Source: Paraescarpia echinospica
Lineage: Eukaryota > Annelida > Polychaeta > Sabellida > Siboglinidae
Assembly: GCA_020002185.1 (NCBI GenBank)
Contig: CM034533.1
Location: 49,078,346-49,142,345 of the forward strand
DNA length: 64,000 nucleotides
Reading direction: 5' to 3'
The notes beneath the pieces were generated by a model. The model saw only the letters and a list, made by a program, of their open reading frames with translations, searched no databases and was not told the DNA's origin. Position numbers and translations under genes: made by a program. Shown here piece by piece: positions 1-12,000 of the stretch. Position 1 is the first letter of the stretch. The number at the start of each line of letters is the position of its first letter.

Positions 1-735
1 TATCAGTGCATTGTAGGAGATACCGACTCATCTTTCTCATATCAAGGATGTCTTTCAAAACTATGGCATGTTTCATAACCTCTCAACATTATACTGATGT
101 ATGAAAGTATAACTAAAAGGGATGTTTTCAGAAGTATAAAAGCAAACTAGTTATTATTATTATATATTGTTTTGACATCTAAATACTTCTCAAGATCTGA
201 GGCATACAGAAGATGTCTCAATATATTATAAAAACATGTCTGATATTTTTGTAATGTTTAAAATATGTCTCAAACTTGATATTTCAGGGTATATAAACAG
301 AGACGTCATCATGTAATCATACATTTGATAGTTACTAGGCTTCAAAATATACATAATTTAGAAGTTTTTTTGACATATAAAAGACATCTCAACATTTACA
401 TAAAATGAGATGTAATTTACATTTTCATTGGCAACCTAAAATTGACCACTAACAGATGTCTAAAAGACGTCACTAAGACATATTTTATGATAACTAAATA
501 TTTATGTAAAAAATTAGACGCAATTTAGACTTTCACTGGCAACCTAAACTTGACATCCTTTAGACATCTAAAAAAGATGTCGTTTAGATGTCTGAAAAAA
601 GACGTCTTTTAGATGTCTTTTCTATGATGTCTAAGATGTAAAAATATGAGACGCAATTTAGTTTTTTACTAGCTACCTACATTCAACATATTTTAGACGT
701 CTAAAATGACATCTTTTAAACATCAAAATATACAA
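1..735. repeat. AT-rich region with many AGACATCT/AGACGTCT motifs
   Basis: The octamer AGACATCT, its complement AGATGTCT and the palindrome AGACGTCT recur irregularly, most densely at 430-730. No convincing coding frame is present. The pattern resembles the subterminal repeats of a DNA transposon cut by the window edge, but no terminus is visible, so the class is not assigned. Confidence 0.5.
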
Positions 736-1059
736 CTTTTGCCCACTGGGTAGTTGGCTGGATTATACCCATTGACCAGTTTAAAATGACTAGTGGTCAG
801 CCACTGTTTTATATAAAGCAATTGTTAGAGAGAAAGGGAGAGTTGATAGGCGCAGAGTGCAGTTGAGAGGGGCTTCCCTCTAGCTTAGGCTGGCATTGGT
901 CAGGGATCAGTCTTTTGACAGTGAATAATGAATCAGATTGCAGGTAATTTGTACTGTCTCCTCCCCCATTGTTGTAGCATGTGGGTCGCGAGCAAGAGGA
1001 CCCCTATGACAAATTGGTACAGAATCCGGGTAGGGGGTGTGTAGAGGGTTGGCATATTT

Positions 1060-1500
1060 AAAAAATGGGCCAAGTGGCCCTGAAGTCCTTTGGACTAATA
1101 CGTCTATATGTGACCCCGGCTGACCAAATGAGTGACAAGTCGGAAAAATCGTAACATTGTTTTCTTACATCCTTGTAAAGGTTTGGTAGGGTGCTTTACA
1201 CGGTTTCAAAAATTATGACTGCTACAAAAATTGGCGAAGTTATGGAGCATTGAACATGGTAGAGGTCAAAAAGTGAAAATGAAGAAAACGGCTGTTGAAG
1301 TTTTACATTATATATGCAAATGGATTGCATGGAAATATTACATGCACACATTGAAATGTGGTACACAGTATGTAATATGTATGTTATGTTGCAATGATAC
1401 ACTGGAAGTACAAATGTGCTGCTAGAAAGAATTATAAAGTTATGCCAGATTGTCTTCATGTGTAAAACTAAGAGGACACATTATTTGAGAGCAAAAGGTA
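1060..1500 (+). repeat. Dispersed repeat D, copy 1
   Basis: It starts near AAAATGGGCCAAGTGGCCC and runs through CCTTTGGACTAATACG and GTGACCCCGGCTGACC. The same series recurs at 38425-38510 and continues at 39903-40245, where a LINE splits it. Small open frames inside are not conserved between copies and are not treated as genes. It is probably the non-coding part of a transposon adjoining the reverse transcriptase fragment that follows. Confidence 0.7.
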
Positions 1501-1559
1501 GACTCACTGTTTGACAAAGTTTAAAAACTACAGGCAAATGTTCAGTTTAACAGGGGTCT

Positions 1560-3060
1560 AGTTGTCTGTTGACACAAGCTACTGCCAGTGACCAATTACA
1601 GGTTAGTCATAGTTTCCATCAAACAATAGCAGGCAGAGAATCTTAGCTCCACAGCTGGGTGTAATACACAACCAGAGCCACCACTGATTCATGGTCAAGT
1701 AGATTAGCTCAATGCACCAACTAAGACAATACACAACACTGTGAGTGACAGTGTCCAGAGTGAGGCCTAAGCAGTGTCATCATTGCTGAATAGATCAATT
1801 AAACCTGCCAAGTCAGTGACATTCTGCACAAGTGTTCATTAATCCTTAGTGATTGTTCAGAACGCCAGACTGACCACATACCTAAACAAAGCGAATGTAA
1901 TAGGTGAAGAACAGGCAGTGTTCAGATGGGGGTATTGGTTGAATTGTATTTGTCTCGACACAAAAGGCTTTATTGTGCTTTTATCGATTAAAAGAAAGCA
2001 TTTGATTTAGTAGACCGGTCCTCCCTGTGGTCTAAGATAATTTCATGCAGTATTAATGGTATTGTGTTGAAAGTTGTATACAACTTGTACAAAAATGCTA
2101 AATCATGTATAAATCAGGGCCAGGCTGTGTCACCTTTCTTCTCATGTGATGTAGAGGTATGGCAAGGAGAAAACTTGTGTCCTTTGTTATTTACCTGAAT
2201 CATTTTGAACACTGTTAGTCACAATTATAACGGACTTGACATGGCAGCTGGTGAAATTTACAACAACCTTAGTGATGATGATGTAGAAAATGTATGTTCT
2301 ACTATATGCTGATGACACTAGAATGATTCAATCAAATACAGATTTCTTGCTTGTGTATAGCGGAACTATGTCAACTCTTCTAATGGTTGACATTTGGTTG
2401 TTTCAGGTGTCAACTATATTGTGAATCTGTAATTATTAGTCTATATTGATACAATTGATTTACACAGTACCATGTCTACACAAGGCATGGCAAGCGTAAA
2501 CAGAACAGTAGAATGCATCTGATATCAATAAAGTGTAGAATATTTCACTCTATAGTTGTCCAGAATATTAATTTTCTATGTTTGTGATCAAAGGTGACAG
2601 AATATTAATTTTCTATGTTTGTCACCTACAGGTTTCTACAGACAATACATCTTTAACCAATAGACACCACAGTCACACCATTTTATAATTAAATGAACAT
2701 CAAAATAAACACAACTTGCAATTATAGAAAATCAATAGTTTTGAAGATACAGTTTATAAGTTTTAGGCAACTGTTCAGTCTAACAGGGGTCAAGTGTGTC
2801 TACTCTGCCTGGACCCTGTGACCAATTAAAGATTAATCAAGGTCTCAATGGAAGAATAGCACTAGGCTGCAGAGTTTAGTCATGCTGCTGGGTTTCTGGC
2901 ACATTAAACAAAATCTACTGTTGGGGGTGGTCTCAAGGGCCCTTCTCAAAACCACATCACTAGATAATGTAAAACTTTTGCACTTTGGGGGCCCCTTAGA
3001 ATTATTCAATCAAATACAGATTCCTTGTGCATAGTGACAGCACCCTAAGATACATCTGTG
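1560..3060 (+). pseudogene. Decayed LINE reverse transcriptase fragment, copy 1
   Basis: This region matches 36600-38340. Frameshifted pieces of a non-LTR reverse transcriptase are readable: a YKKAFDLVDRSSLW-like block near 1980-2030 (here the tyrosine codon has become a stop), a degraded QGENLCPLLF block near 2165-2190, and LLYADDTRMIQ near 2300-2330. The family uses RQGENL where most LINEs have PQGSVL. Several frameshifts and a missing segment after LCPLLF show that it is dead. The tail GATTCAATCAAATACAGATT near 3005 recurs at 36420 and 38265. Confidence 0.7.
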
Positions 3061-3334
3061 TAGAGAAGCATATTAAGACAAATAAAACAAATGTACATGC
3101 AATATAAACAATGTAAAAATAAAAAGAATAAAAGTTATATCGGTTAAATAAATAAATAAGTTAAATATGTTACAACAGTTTAAAAAAAGTCTAATCATCT
3201 CAGGCTCACTCAGTGTCAGACTGCCAGAGATGGAGGTGAACGAAGGTCAGTTACTTATTCATTAGTCTTATTGACAAGGGAACGAAAGAGTTTCGCGTGC
3301 GGTTCAATCTGCAGTGAGGGAGTTGAAAGCGGCG

Positions 3335-3830
3335 GCCAGAAGGAAGTAGTTTATAGCACGGAAACAGGGGATGTTCGGGGTCTGAGGAGACGTTCCTTCC
3401 CTTTCTCTCTGCCCGTTGCCTGTATAGATCTTCTAGTGGTCTGCTTTTTTTTCACCACCTTGCCACTAACCCTGACTGTTCGTGCCAGAGTGTTGCGATG
3501 CACGATACTCAAGCTGCCGTACCACACAAGAAACCCAAATGTAATAGAGCTTTCTATGTAGCATCTGTAGAAGGTTTGTTGAACATGTGTGCTGACACTG
3601 AGTGACCTGAGCTTGCGTAAGAAATACAGCTTTTGCTGGAATTTTCTGTTAATTACCGCTGTGTTTTCACCAAATGTGAGCTTTGCATCAATGATAGTGC
3701 CGAGATACTTATATTCATCTACTCTCTTTACACATTCTCGGTTAATGAACAGTCTCTTGGGAGAAGTAGGATTTTTCCTAAAATCTATTATGAGATAACG
3801 GCAGACAGCGGACGCAGAGTGATGGCAATA
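3335..3830 (-). pseudogene. LINE reverse transcriptase C-terminal fragment (Rex1/Babar-like)
   Basis: The minus frame reads IIDFRKNP, then VDEYKYLGTIIDAKLTF, then FQQKLYFLRKLRSLSV and CYIESSITFGFLVWYGSL. This order is typical of the thumb region after the YADD box in Rex1/CR1-type LINEs. There is no catalytic block, so it is a truncated relic. Sequence at 3787-3858 (TAACGGCAGACAGCGGACG, then CTTGGACCTTCGGCC) belongs to the same dispersed family as 38355-38432. Confidence 0.65.
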
Positions 3831-4143
3831 GTCCCTTGGACCTTCGGCCAAAGGACTAAAAATCTATGGTTAGCTTTAATATCCTATTTAGACATACACC
3901 AGAATATGAGTAAGGAATTTTTCAAAATCCTCTAGGTAATATGGGTATTTTTTCAAATGTGGTATTACTTTGAGAAGAAATGCATATCTGGAGTGTACAG
4001 TACAGGAACCGATACCCTTTAAGTCAAGTCACCCAGTCCAGCCTGCAACGACAATGTTATGCAGGATTCCACGACAGTCCGAGAAGTCATAATCCAGTGG
4101 GGGATGTCATGACACAGAGTGGGATGACGTGTCAGAGGCTGTG

Positions 4144-4286
4144 CCAGATGAAGGATGAGATGCAGTGTGAAATGAAGTGCAATATGACGCATGAGATGCA
4201 GTGCGCAATGACGCACGAGATGCAGTGCACAATGACGCATGAGATGCTGTGCGCGATGACGCATGAGATGCTGTGCTATATGATGC
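4144..4286 (+). repeat. 24-bp minisatellite (ATGACGCATGAGATG...)
   Basis: About five or six units of 24 bp with core ATGACGCATGAGATG. Because the period is a multiple of three, the plus frame reads an MTHEMQCA-like octapeptide repeatedly. The open frame is a by-product of the period and nothing supports expression. Confidence 0.75.
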
Positions 4287-4359
4287 GCAAGTTAAAAAGG
4301 GGTGTGACCTTTGCTATTTGACACATGCAGCTACGTAAATGGAAGGCTACCTCCTCATC

Positions 4360-4690
4360 ATCAGAAATTCAACAGTTGAATGTGGGTTGAAACTCACCTA
4401 AGATTCAACAGTTGAACGTGGGTTGAAACTCAATGGAGATTCAACAGTTGAATGCGACTTGTAACTCAACCCAAGTTCAACACCAGTTGAAACTCGACTC
4501 ATTCGCATGTGAAATTTTCAACTGTCTATTTGTATAATAAATACATAGCTGAAGCTCAACTGTGATTCAACAGTTGAACGTGAGCTCATTTGCATGTGAA
4601 ATTTTCAACTCCTCCATAATTGAAACTCAACCAAGTTTCAGTTGAATTTGGGTTGAACTTCACCGGTTGAAAGTTCTATCTTTTTTGTTT
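4360..4690. repeat. Palindromic TTCAACAGTTGAA repeats
   Basis: The near-palindrome TTCAACAGTTGAA and the related GGTTGAAACTCA alternate about every 40-60 bp. Each contains an E-box-like CAGTTG/CAACTG core. No coding potential. It could be a short foldback element or a degenerate minisatellite. Confidence 0.6.
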
Positions 4691-5482
4691 GGGAACTATT
4701 TATTCACAAAAATACATTTCCAACCAATTCTAGCAAAATACTTCTTATTCAATAAACATATCAATGATATGGGATATTTGTATTAACACCGGATTACATT
4801 CATTCCGCTAGATGTAAAAACGTAAAAGTCATTGGTGACGACAAACATACTGGTACATGAAATTTACCAAATAATACAAAACAATGCATTTCTAGTTGTT
4901 TGAACAAAATAATTTGGAAAATTAACAGTTGTGACACTTATTAAATGGGGTTCTTGAAAAACCCAGACTCGATTTTATATCACATTATATATATATATAA
5001 TAAAACATTGAAATTCCACTTGTGTAATAATTTAAGAATATAATAAATGCTGTACATCATGGGTTGTGATTCCAGAGAAAACATGATGGTTCTGAGGCAG
5101 CCAGTTTGTATATGGGGCCTGAACATGTTGCCGGAGTTAGAACTATGATCTACCGAGAGACTGACAGCAGCTGACCACGAGTATCAACCGGACAATCTAA
5201 CACCTACCCGGTGGTAGTTAGTATAACATATTTACAGGCTGACAACTAGCAAAATAGAAGTACAGGAAGTCTTAAATCCCTATTCTGCCCTACACTCTTG
5301 ATCACCCTTCTTGTACCCTGGGGGTACGGAGCATCACATGCGGGAAACAGCTTGCACAAATGGCAACTTGGTCCCTATAGAGAGACCTAACTGTCTGAAT
5401 GGTACAGAAATCTGGCAGGCATTCTGGTCATAACAAATCTCCACATGAACTTTGATTACAGTTTTACATAGTAATATAGCAG
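4691..5482. other. Unassigned AT-rich sequence
   Basis: I see no coding frame with family resemblance, no terminal inverted repeats and no array here, only AT-rich sequence with a short (TA)n run near 4987-5000. It lies beyond the likely poly(A) site of the decarboxylase gene. Confidence 0.4.
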
Positions 5483-5488
5483 TTTATT
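5483..5488 (-). promoter_or_regulatory. Candidate poly(A) signal of the decarboxylase gene
   Basis: TTTATT on the plus strand reads AATAAA on the minus strand, about 390 nt after the stop codon at 5881. In AT-rich DNA such hexamers arise by chance, so it is only the best-placed candidate. Confidence 0.3.
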
Positions 5489-5880
5489 TACCGAAACCCA
5501 TCGTACTGTTCATTTAATAAATGCTTTATAAATACTATTCACGTAAAATACACCATATACTCAGTACAAAAATTTTACTTGCTTAGTTATTCCCTTAGCT
5601 AAATTTTATGTTTGCCTGCATTCTAACGATGCAAATGCAGCGAATGTTTTCTACAAAACAAAGGAACAAACAATGACATCCCTCAGTTAAAAATATAAAT
5701 GGTCATTCTGTAGTGAGTGACACATTTGGTGTGATCCCAGTAATGGCAACAGCAACAATAATCTTCTAAAGAAGTCACTTTTGCGTAAATTGGTCACATT
5801 TGGTGGCATAAGAACCACAAATATAATTTGTGTCTCATGTTATCTCCCCATACACTGATATGTTGTGGTCGGTCCCATGT

Positions 5881-6054
5881 TCACATGTCTTGGCCACAGT
5901 CTGCTATCTCATCTATAATGAAGTCCATGTCGGCCGTTGTGAGTTTCTCATTCGAGACGACAACTCGGAAGAAGTTGACCCTGTCCCCGAGAGGCTGGTA
6001 GCCAATCATCATCGTCCCTTTCATCACCATCTGCTCCTTCAGGTTGGGCGCCAC
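5881..6054 (-). CDS. CSAD: Decarboxylase coding exon 13 (C-terminus, stop)
   Basis: The acceptor CTGCCAG precedes GTGGCGCCC, phase 0. It encodes 57 residues from [10 protein letters not shown] through [16 protein letters not shown] to CGQDM and TGA. GYQPxGxxxNFFRxVV is a hallmark of the C-terminal small domain of GAD/CSAD enzymes. Confidence 0.95.
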   Translation of the reverse strand: MAPNLKEQMVMKGTMMIGYQPLGDRVNFFRVVVSNEKLTTADMDFIIDEIADCGQDM

Positions 6055-9000
6055 CTGGCAGCAACAAAGACATCAAACAGTTTTCATGAGCAAAGTATTG
6101 ATATACTGAATGCATGATCGGAATGCCCTATAACCATGCACTGAAGAATTCACCACATTCTGTGTACTCCATGATGACATCTTCTTATGCGTAACTCGAT
6201 CTCCGGAGTAATATTAGTACTGAGTAACAACACCACTCGAAATTAAGTTTAAAGAGTTTAACAAGATTTAACAAGATTGCCACCCAGAGAATTAACTCTA
6301 GGTGGCAGGTGAACAAGGAAGCCCTTTGGCTTATCGAGAGTCCGACCCTTTTATCTATGTGTATCCCGCCCTTCTGAGGTATGTGTCAATTTTATTTTTA
6401 AACATATTCACGCTACTAGCACACACACAATCAGCAGATAATCTGTTCCATTCATTTACGGTCCTTTGTGAAAATGAGAACTTTCTTATATCTAATCTAC
6501 ACTGCTCCTTTGCTAATGTAACTTCATGTCGTCTAGTCCTTCTATCTTTCTTAACTGAGAAAAAAATATTTCTATCAATATTTTCATAACCATTCATTAT
6601 TTAAACACTTCTATCTGATCTCCTCTCAATCTTCTGGTCTCTAGTGTTGTTAAGCTGCATTTTTTAGGCGTATTTCGTAACTAAGATCCCTCAGTTTTGG
6701 TATAATTTTAGTTGCTCTCCTCTGTACTCTTTCTAGTATATCTATGTCCTTCCTGCGATATGGTCTCCACGCTTGAATACAATATTCTAAATGAGGCCTA
6801 ACTATTGTTTTGTACAGTGGTATTATTAGCTCTTTTTCCTTATACGTTATGTTTCGCCTAATTAATCCAAGGATTTGATTTCCCTTTGAAGCTGCAATTC
6901 CGCACTGCTCTGAAACCTTCATATCAGCACTAATGATTAACCCTAAGTCCTTTTCTTTTACAGTAGTACTTAGTACAGTACCCCCCATTGTATATTCTAC
7001 CTCTTCGTTCCCATATCCTGCGTGGAGGCATTTACATTTCCCAAAATTGAACAGCATTTGCCACTTTTCAGACCATTTGATCAACCTGTCAAGATCATCT
7101 TGTAAATGCTGTCTATCTCCATCACTTTTAATCCTTCTAAACACTTTTGTATCATCCGCAAATTTCAACACCTTGCTTGTTATTTTATCATCCAAATCGT
7201 TGATATATATTAAGAATAATATAGGTCCTAGTACTGATCCCTGTGGTACCCCACTCAATACCGATTTCCAGTTTGAAGCCTCCCCATCAACTACTATACG
7301 TTGTCTTCTGTCAATCAGCCATTGTTCTATCCAGTTTATTATACCATTTCCTATGCCATGGGCCTTTAGTTTAAGCAGTAATCTTTGATGTGGTACTTTG
7401 TCGAAAGCTTTTTGAAAATCTAAGTAGACGATATCTACTGGTGATCCCTCATCTACCCACTTAGTGATATCTTCCAAAAAACATAACATATTTGTTAAGC
7501 ATGACCTCGCTTTTAGAAACCCATGTTGAGATGGGTTTATCAAGTTATGTTTAACAAGAAAATCCACCATGTGACCTTTAATTAGTCTTTCTAATAATTT
7601 GCAAATCACTGATGTTAAACTCACTGGTCTATAGTTCTCTGACTTGTTTCTCGAACCTTTTTTAAATAACGGTATAATGTTTGCCACTTTCCATTCTAAA
7701 GGAACCACTCCCTCTTCTAATGACAAATTGAAAACTGTTGCAAGCGGTACGCTAATTTGTTCTACAATTTCCAATAGTAGTTTGGGCGGAATCCCATCCA
7801 CTCCAGGTGATTTATTATCCTTCATAGCCCTTATTTTCTTAGCTACCATTTCCGGGGTTACAATTAATTGTCCTAAATAGTCTGAATCTGCCCCCTTGAA
7901 CTTAGCCTCTGGTACTGGCAGTGAACTAATATCTTCCCTGGTAAACACTCAACTAAAGTACTCATTCAGGTCTTCTGCCATTAAGAATCCCTCTGATATT
8001 ATATTTCCAGCACTATCTTCTAGAGGACCGACCTTATCTTGAACTTTCTGTTTGCTTCGAACATACTCTTGCTGTCATGTTTTATATTACTAGCTAATTG
8101 TTGTTCATAGTTTCTCTTTGAATTTCTAATTTCAGCTGTAGCTTGGTTAAGTGCTTCTTTATAACTGTTGTAGTCTTCACCATTTCCAGTACATCTATAT
8201 GACTTCCACATCATTTGTTTATACTTAATTTTTCTAATGGCTTCTTTCGATAAGTGTTTCTTTTTTGAAGGGTACAAATTTATCAACTATGCACTTAATT
8301 TCACTCTTTAATATATTCAAGCATTCTGCTGCTATCTTATTTTTCAGTACGTTATTCCAGTCTATCTTTGCTAAATATTTCCTCATGTCCTTATACCTTC
8401 CTTTGTGGAAATTTCTCCTATACTGCTTTTTACTATTCCTTTCTGATTTTAAAGTGTTCATTGGTGTCAACAATAAATACACTATTAATATTTAGAGTAT
8501 TGTAACATGCTATACGATACCTTGTGACTGTGACATAGTAGACATTTTTTATTTTATCATCATTATTTAAAAGGGTATAAAAACATACAAAGTCGCCATT
8601 AACAGCATACATCACACCAAATCTGGCACTAATTCAGCATCTGTCAATCTGTCCTTGGCCTCAGCAATGGTGACTGTTGTGGATGTCCGAAACTGATGCC
8701 ATACCAGAAATTAGATTTTTTCAAAACTGACCGAGCACGTGTACAGTGCATACCTTGCCTAGTTTCTGCCACCAGGCGGCGTTCTCCTCTTGCCCTCGCA
8801 TGCTCGGGGGGATGAACCAGAAACACACATTCGTACACTCGGGCTGCAAATAAATAAGTGCCACAGTATTAAATCCCATATCGAAACATCAACATTATAT
8901 GTGTGATACCGCAATGTGTTTAAACCTGTTGTTATATTTCATGTCAGATATTTGGGCTGGATGAAATGGTGAAGAAAAAAGTTTGAGAATGTAATGTCAT

Positions 9001-12000
9001 TGAAATAATTTGTGGATTGTTTGATTGTAGATACAAGTCACATCCTAAACCCAAACAGTATAATAAAACCTAAAAATATTAATCAATAAAATATTGTCAA
9101 AATGAAGCATCTTAGTCTTCGCAAAGTAACTGCAGTGTGGCTGAATGCTTTCCACAGAAGTCAAGATGGTGTATGATTGAAAAGGTCTTCCATGTAGTAA
9201 AGCGCTTTGTCCTAAAGGTTGGATCCCAAGCGATGTAAGAACTTAGGTTTACTTTTTAGTAGGTTTTTATAAAATGGAAAATATTTGAAGCTTGTACAAA
9301 CAATTTTGTTTCTTCACCCAAAGTGATGAGAAACGTCAATTCAAAATATGTGTTGAATCAATGTGCTGTGTTGCTACTGATATATCGTATTAGACCATAT
9401 ATCATGATATACAGGTACATCGATACAATCCTAAAATCAACGAACCTCTGGATTGATGAGTCTGAACCCCTCCTGTTTCTTTAACCTGTCAGTCAGGTAG
9501 CTGCAACACAAACAATACAAAACAATACAAAACAATACAAAACAATACAAAACAATACAAAACAAGTCATAATGTCAACCATTTCTAGTTCTGCTGTACA
9601 TCAGCTGTACACCTGTGTGACATTTATTAACCCTGCACTAGTGACAACTTGTAGAATTACAAACTGTAGTCATCGAGATGGCGTATCTCCAACATTTATG
9701 TCTTCATCTCATCTCAATCCCGAAACCGAAGGTCGTGGGGGCACCACTGATGCCTTTCGGGACAGTTCCCTCCCATTTCTGGCGGTTTCGGGCAAGGACT
9801 TGGGTTGTAGCAAAGTACATCCCGGTCCATTCTTGGATGTTGTCTGCCCACTTCTTCTTTTGCTTTCCTGGTCTTCTTTTTCCTTCCACCGTGCCCTGGA
9901 GAACGGTCTTGGCTAAGGCCACCCGATCTTGTTATATGGCCACACCACTGGAGCTTCCTTTTTCTCACTGATGTTAGCAGTTCCTTGTAAGGCCCAGTGT
10001 GTGCTTCAATCATGTGGCGCAGTCTCGTTGGTGACATGGTCAGTGTAACTGATGCCCGAGATCTTTCGGAAACACCTCATTTCCACAGCTTGTATTCTCC
10101 TCTCAAGCTCTACTGCTAGTGTCCAAGTCTCGCAAGCGAACAGGTAGATGGACATGACCAGGGCACGCATGAGTCTGAGCTTGGATTTGAGACTGATTTT
10201 CCTGTCTCTCCAAATGGGCTTCAGTCTTGCCAAGGCAGCTGTTGTCTGTGCAGTCCTGGCAAGTATCTCAGATTTGGAACCTTCGTCTGGAATTACTGCT
10301 CCCAGGTATTTGACCTGTGTCACTATCTCCAATCTCTGGTCGTTGACAGTGATCTGAGCCTCGATGCACTTTGAACTGTTAGTCATCAGCTTTGTCTTTT
10401 CCGCGATGAACTCCATTCCATACTTGGATGATGTCATCTCCAAGCAATCTACCAGGCGCACAAGTTCTTCTTCACTGCCTGCCAAACCATCAATGTCGTC
10501 TGCAAAATGGAGGTTTGAGACAGAACAACCTCCAATGCTGACTGTTCCTTCATGATCTTCAAGGGCGTCTGTCATAATTCTTTCCAGAAAGATATTGAAC
10601 AATGTCGGAGACAGGAGGCCGCCCTGCCTCACGTCGACTGTGGTGCAGAATCACTCTCCCATGGAACTGTTGACAAGAACCACGCTGCTGGCCTTTGTAT
10701 ACAGCGTTCAGTGACATGGATGAGGTTCTGTCTGATGTTGTACTTCTTCATGTTGTTTCATAGAGCTGCGTGCCACGCTCTGTCAAACGCTTTTTTGACG
10801 TCCACAAAAACGTGGTAGATGTCACATTGATGCTGTTTGCTTTTCTCACACAGGACTCGCAGGTTGAAAATTTGTTTTGTTGTGCGTCTACCAGCACGGA
10901 AACCAGCTTGTTCCTCAGCTATGATGTTTCTGCCTGTTGAGGATGACCTTCAGTAGTACTTTGCTGGGATGGCTTATAAGGCTGATAGTGTGATAGTTTT
11001 GGCATTGCTGGAAATTGCCTTTCTTCGGTAACGTTATCACTAGAGTCTGAGTTCATGAGGAGGGCCACTCCCCTGCTTGACAGATCTTGCTCCAAATCTT
11101 GGTGAGCATATCGATGGTCGGTTCTCCTCCTTGTGTCATGAGCTCCGAGGGAATGTTGTAGATTCCTACAGCCTTTCCATTTTTGAGTGACTGTATTGCT
11201 GCCTCCACCTCTTCTCGCAGACTTGGAAACTGTCCTCTTCTGTGGACTTGACATTGTCAAGGACTGTTGGGTCTCCATTCGTCTGGTGGTTGTACAATTC
11301 AGAGCAGTATTCAGTCTATCTTTTAATGATGTCTTTTTCTTCTGTAAGAGGCTTCCCATCTTTGTCTTGTATAGTCCTGACCCTTGCTTGTTTGTTCCTC
11401 GTGAGGTCTTTCACCACTTGGAATGCTTTCTTACTGTTGTTGTTGTTTAAGCCTTAAGATTTATGTCTTACACAACCTGAAAATCATATCTACAATATCC
11501 ACCAAACTCGGCAACATCCAAGCCATATAATTAACAACTACCGGATAACCCTTTGGAAAAAACAGTTGATACAGCATAATACATCTGTAACTGAAATGAA
11601 CAGTTTTAAATAATACATTTAATTTTTTTATAATTGGATCCATCCCTGTTAATATGCCACATTACTGAAAAGTTAACGCTGATCCTTGCCCTATGACCAT
11701 GGTAGGCATTGGGGACACAGTTTCCGAAATGTCTCATCACCACCACCTACCCGGCCATTGCAAACGCATTGTCTATCTTCGCCTCGAAGCCCGTGTGACC
11801 TTTGGCCTTCCACATCATCCACACTTTAAGGACATCGACCTTGCGTCCACACTGCAGTGACTTGTCCCCCGTGTCATAGGATACGTCATAGAACTTGTCT
11901 TGTTGGAACAGGTACGACGCATTGGCTGAGTGTGCCTGCTGTAGGATGCCCTGGGTCCAGAATATCATTTTTAATATATTATGTTTATTAGTTTTTAAAA

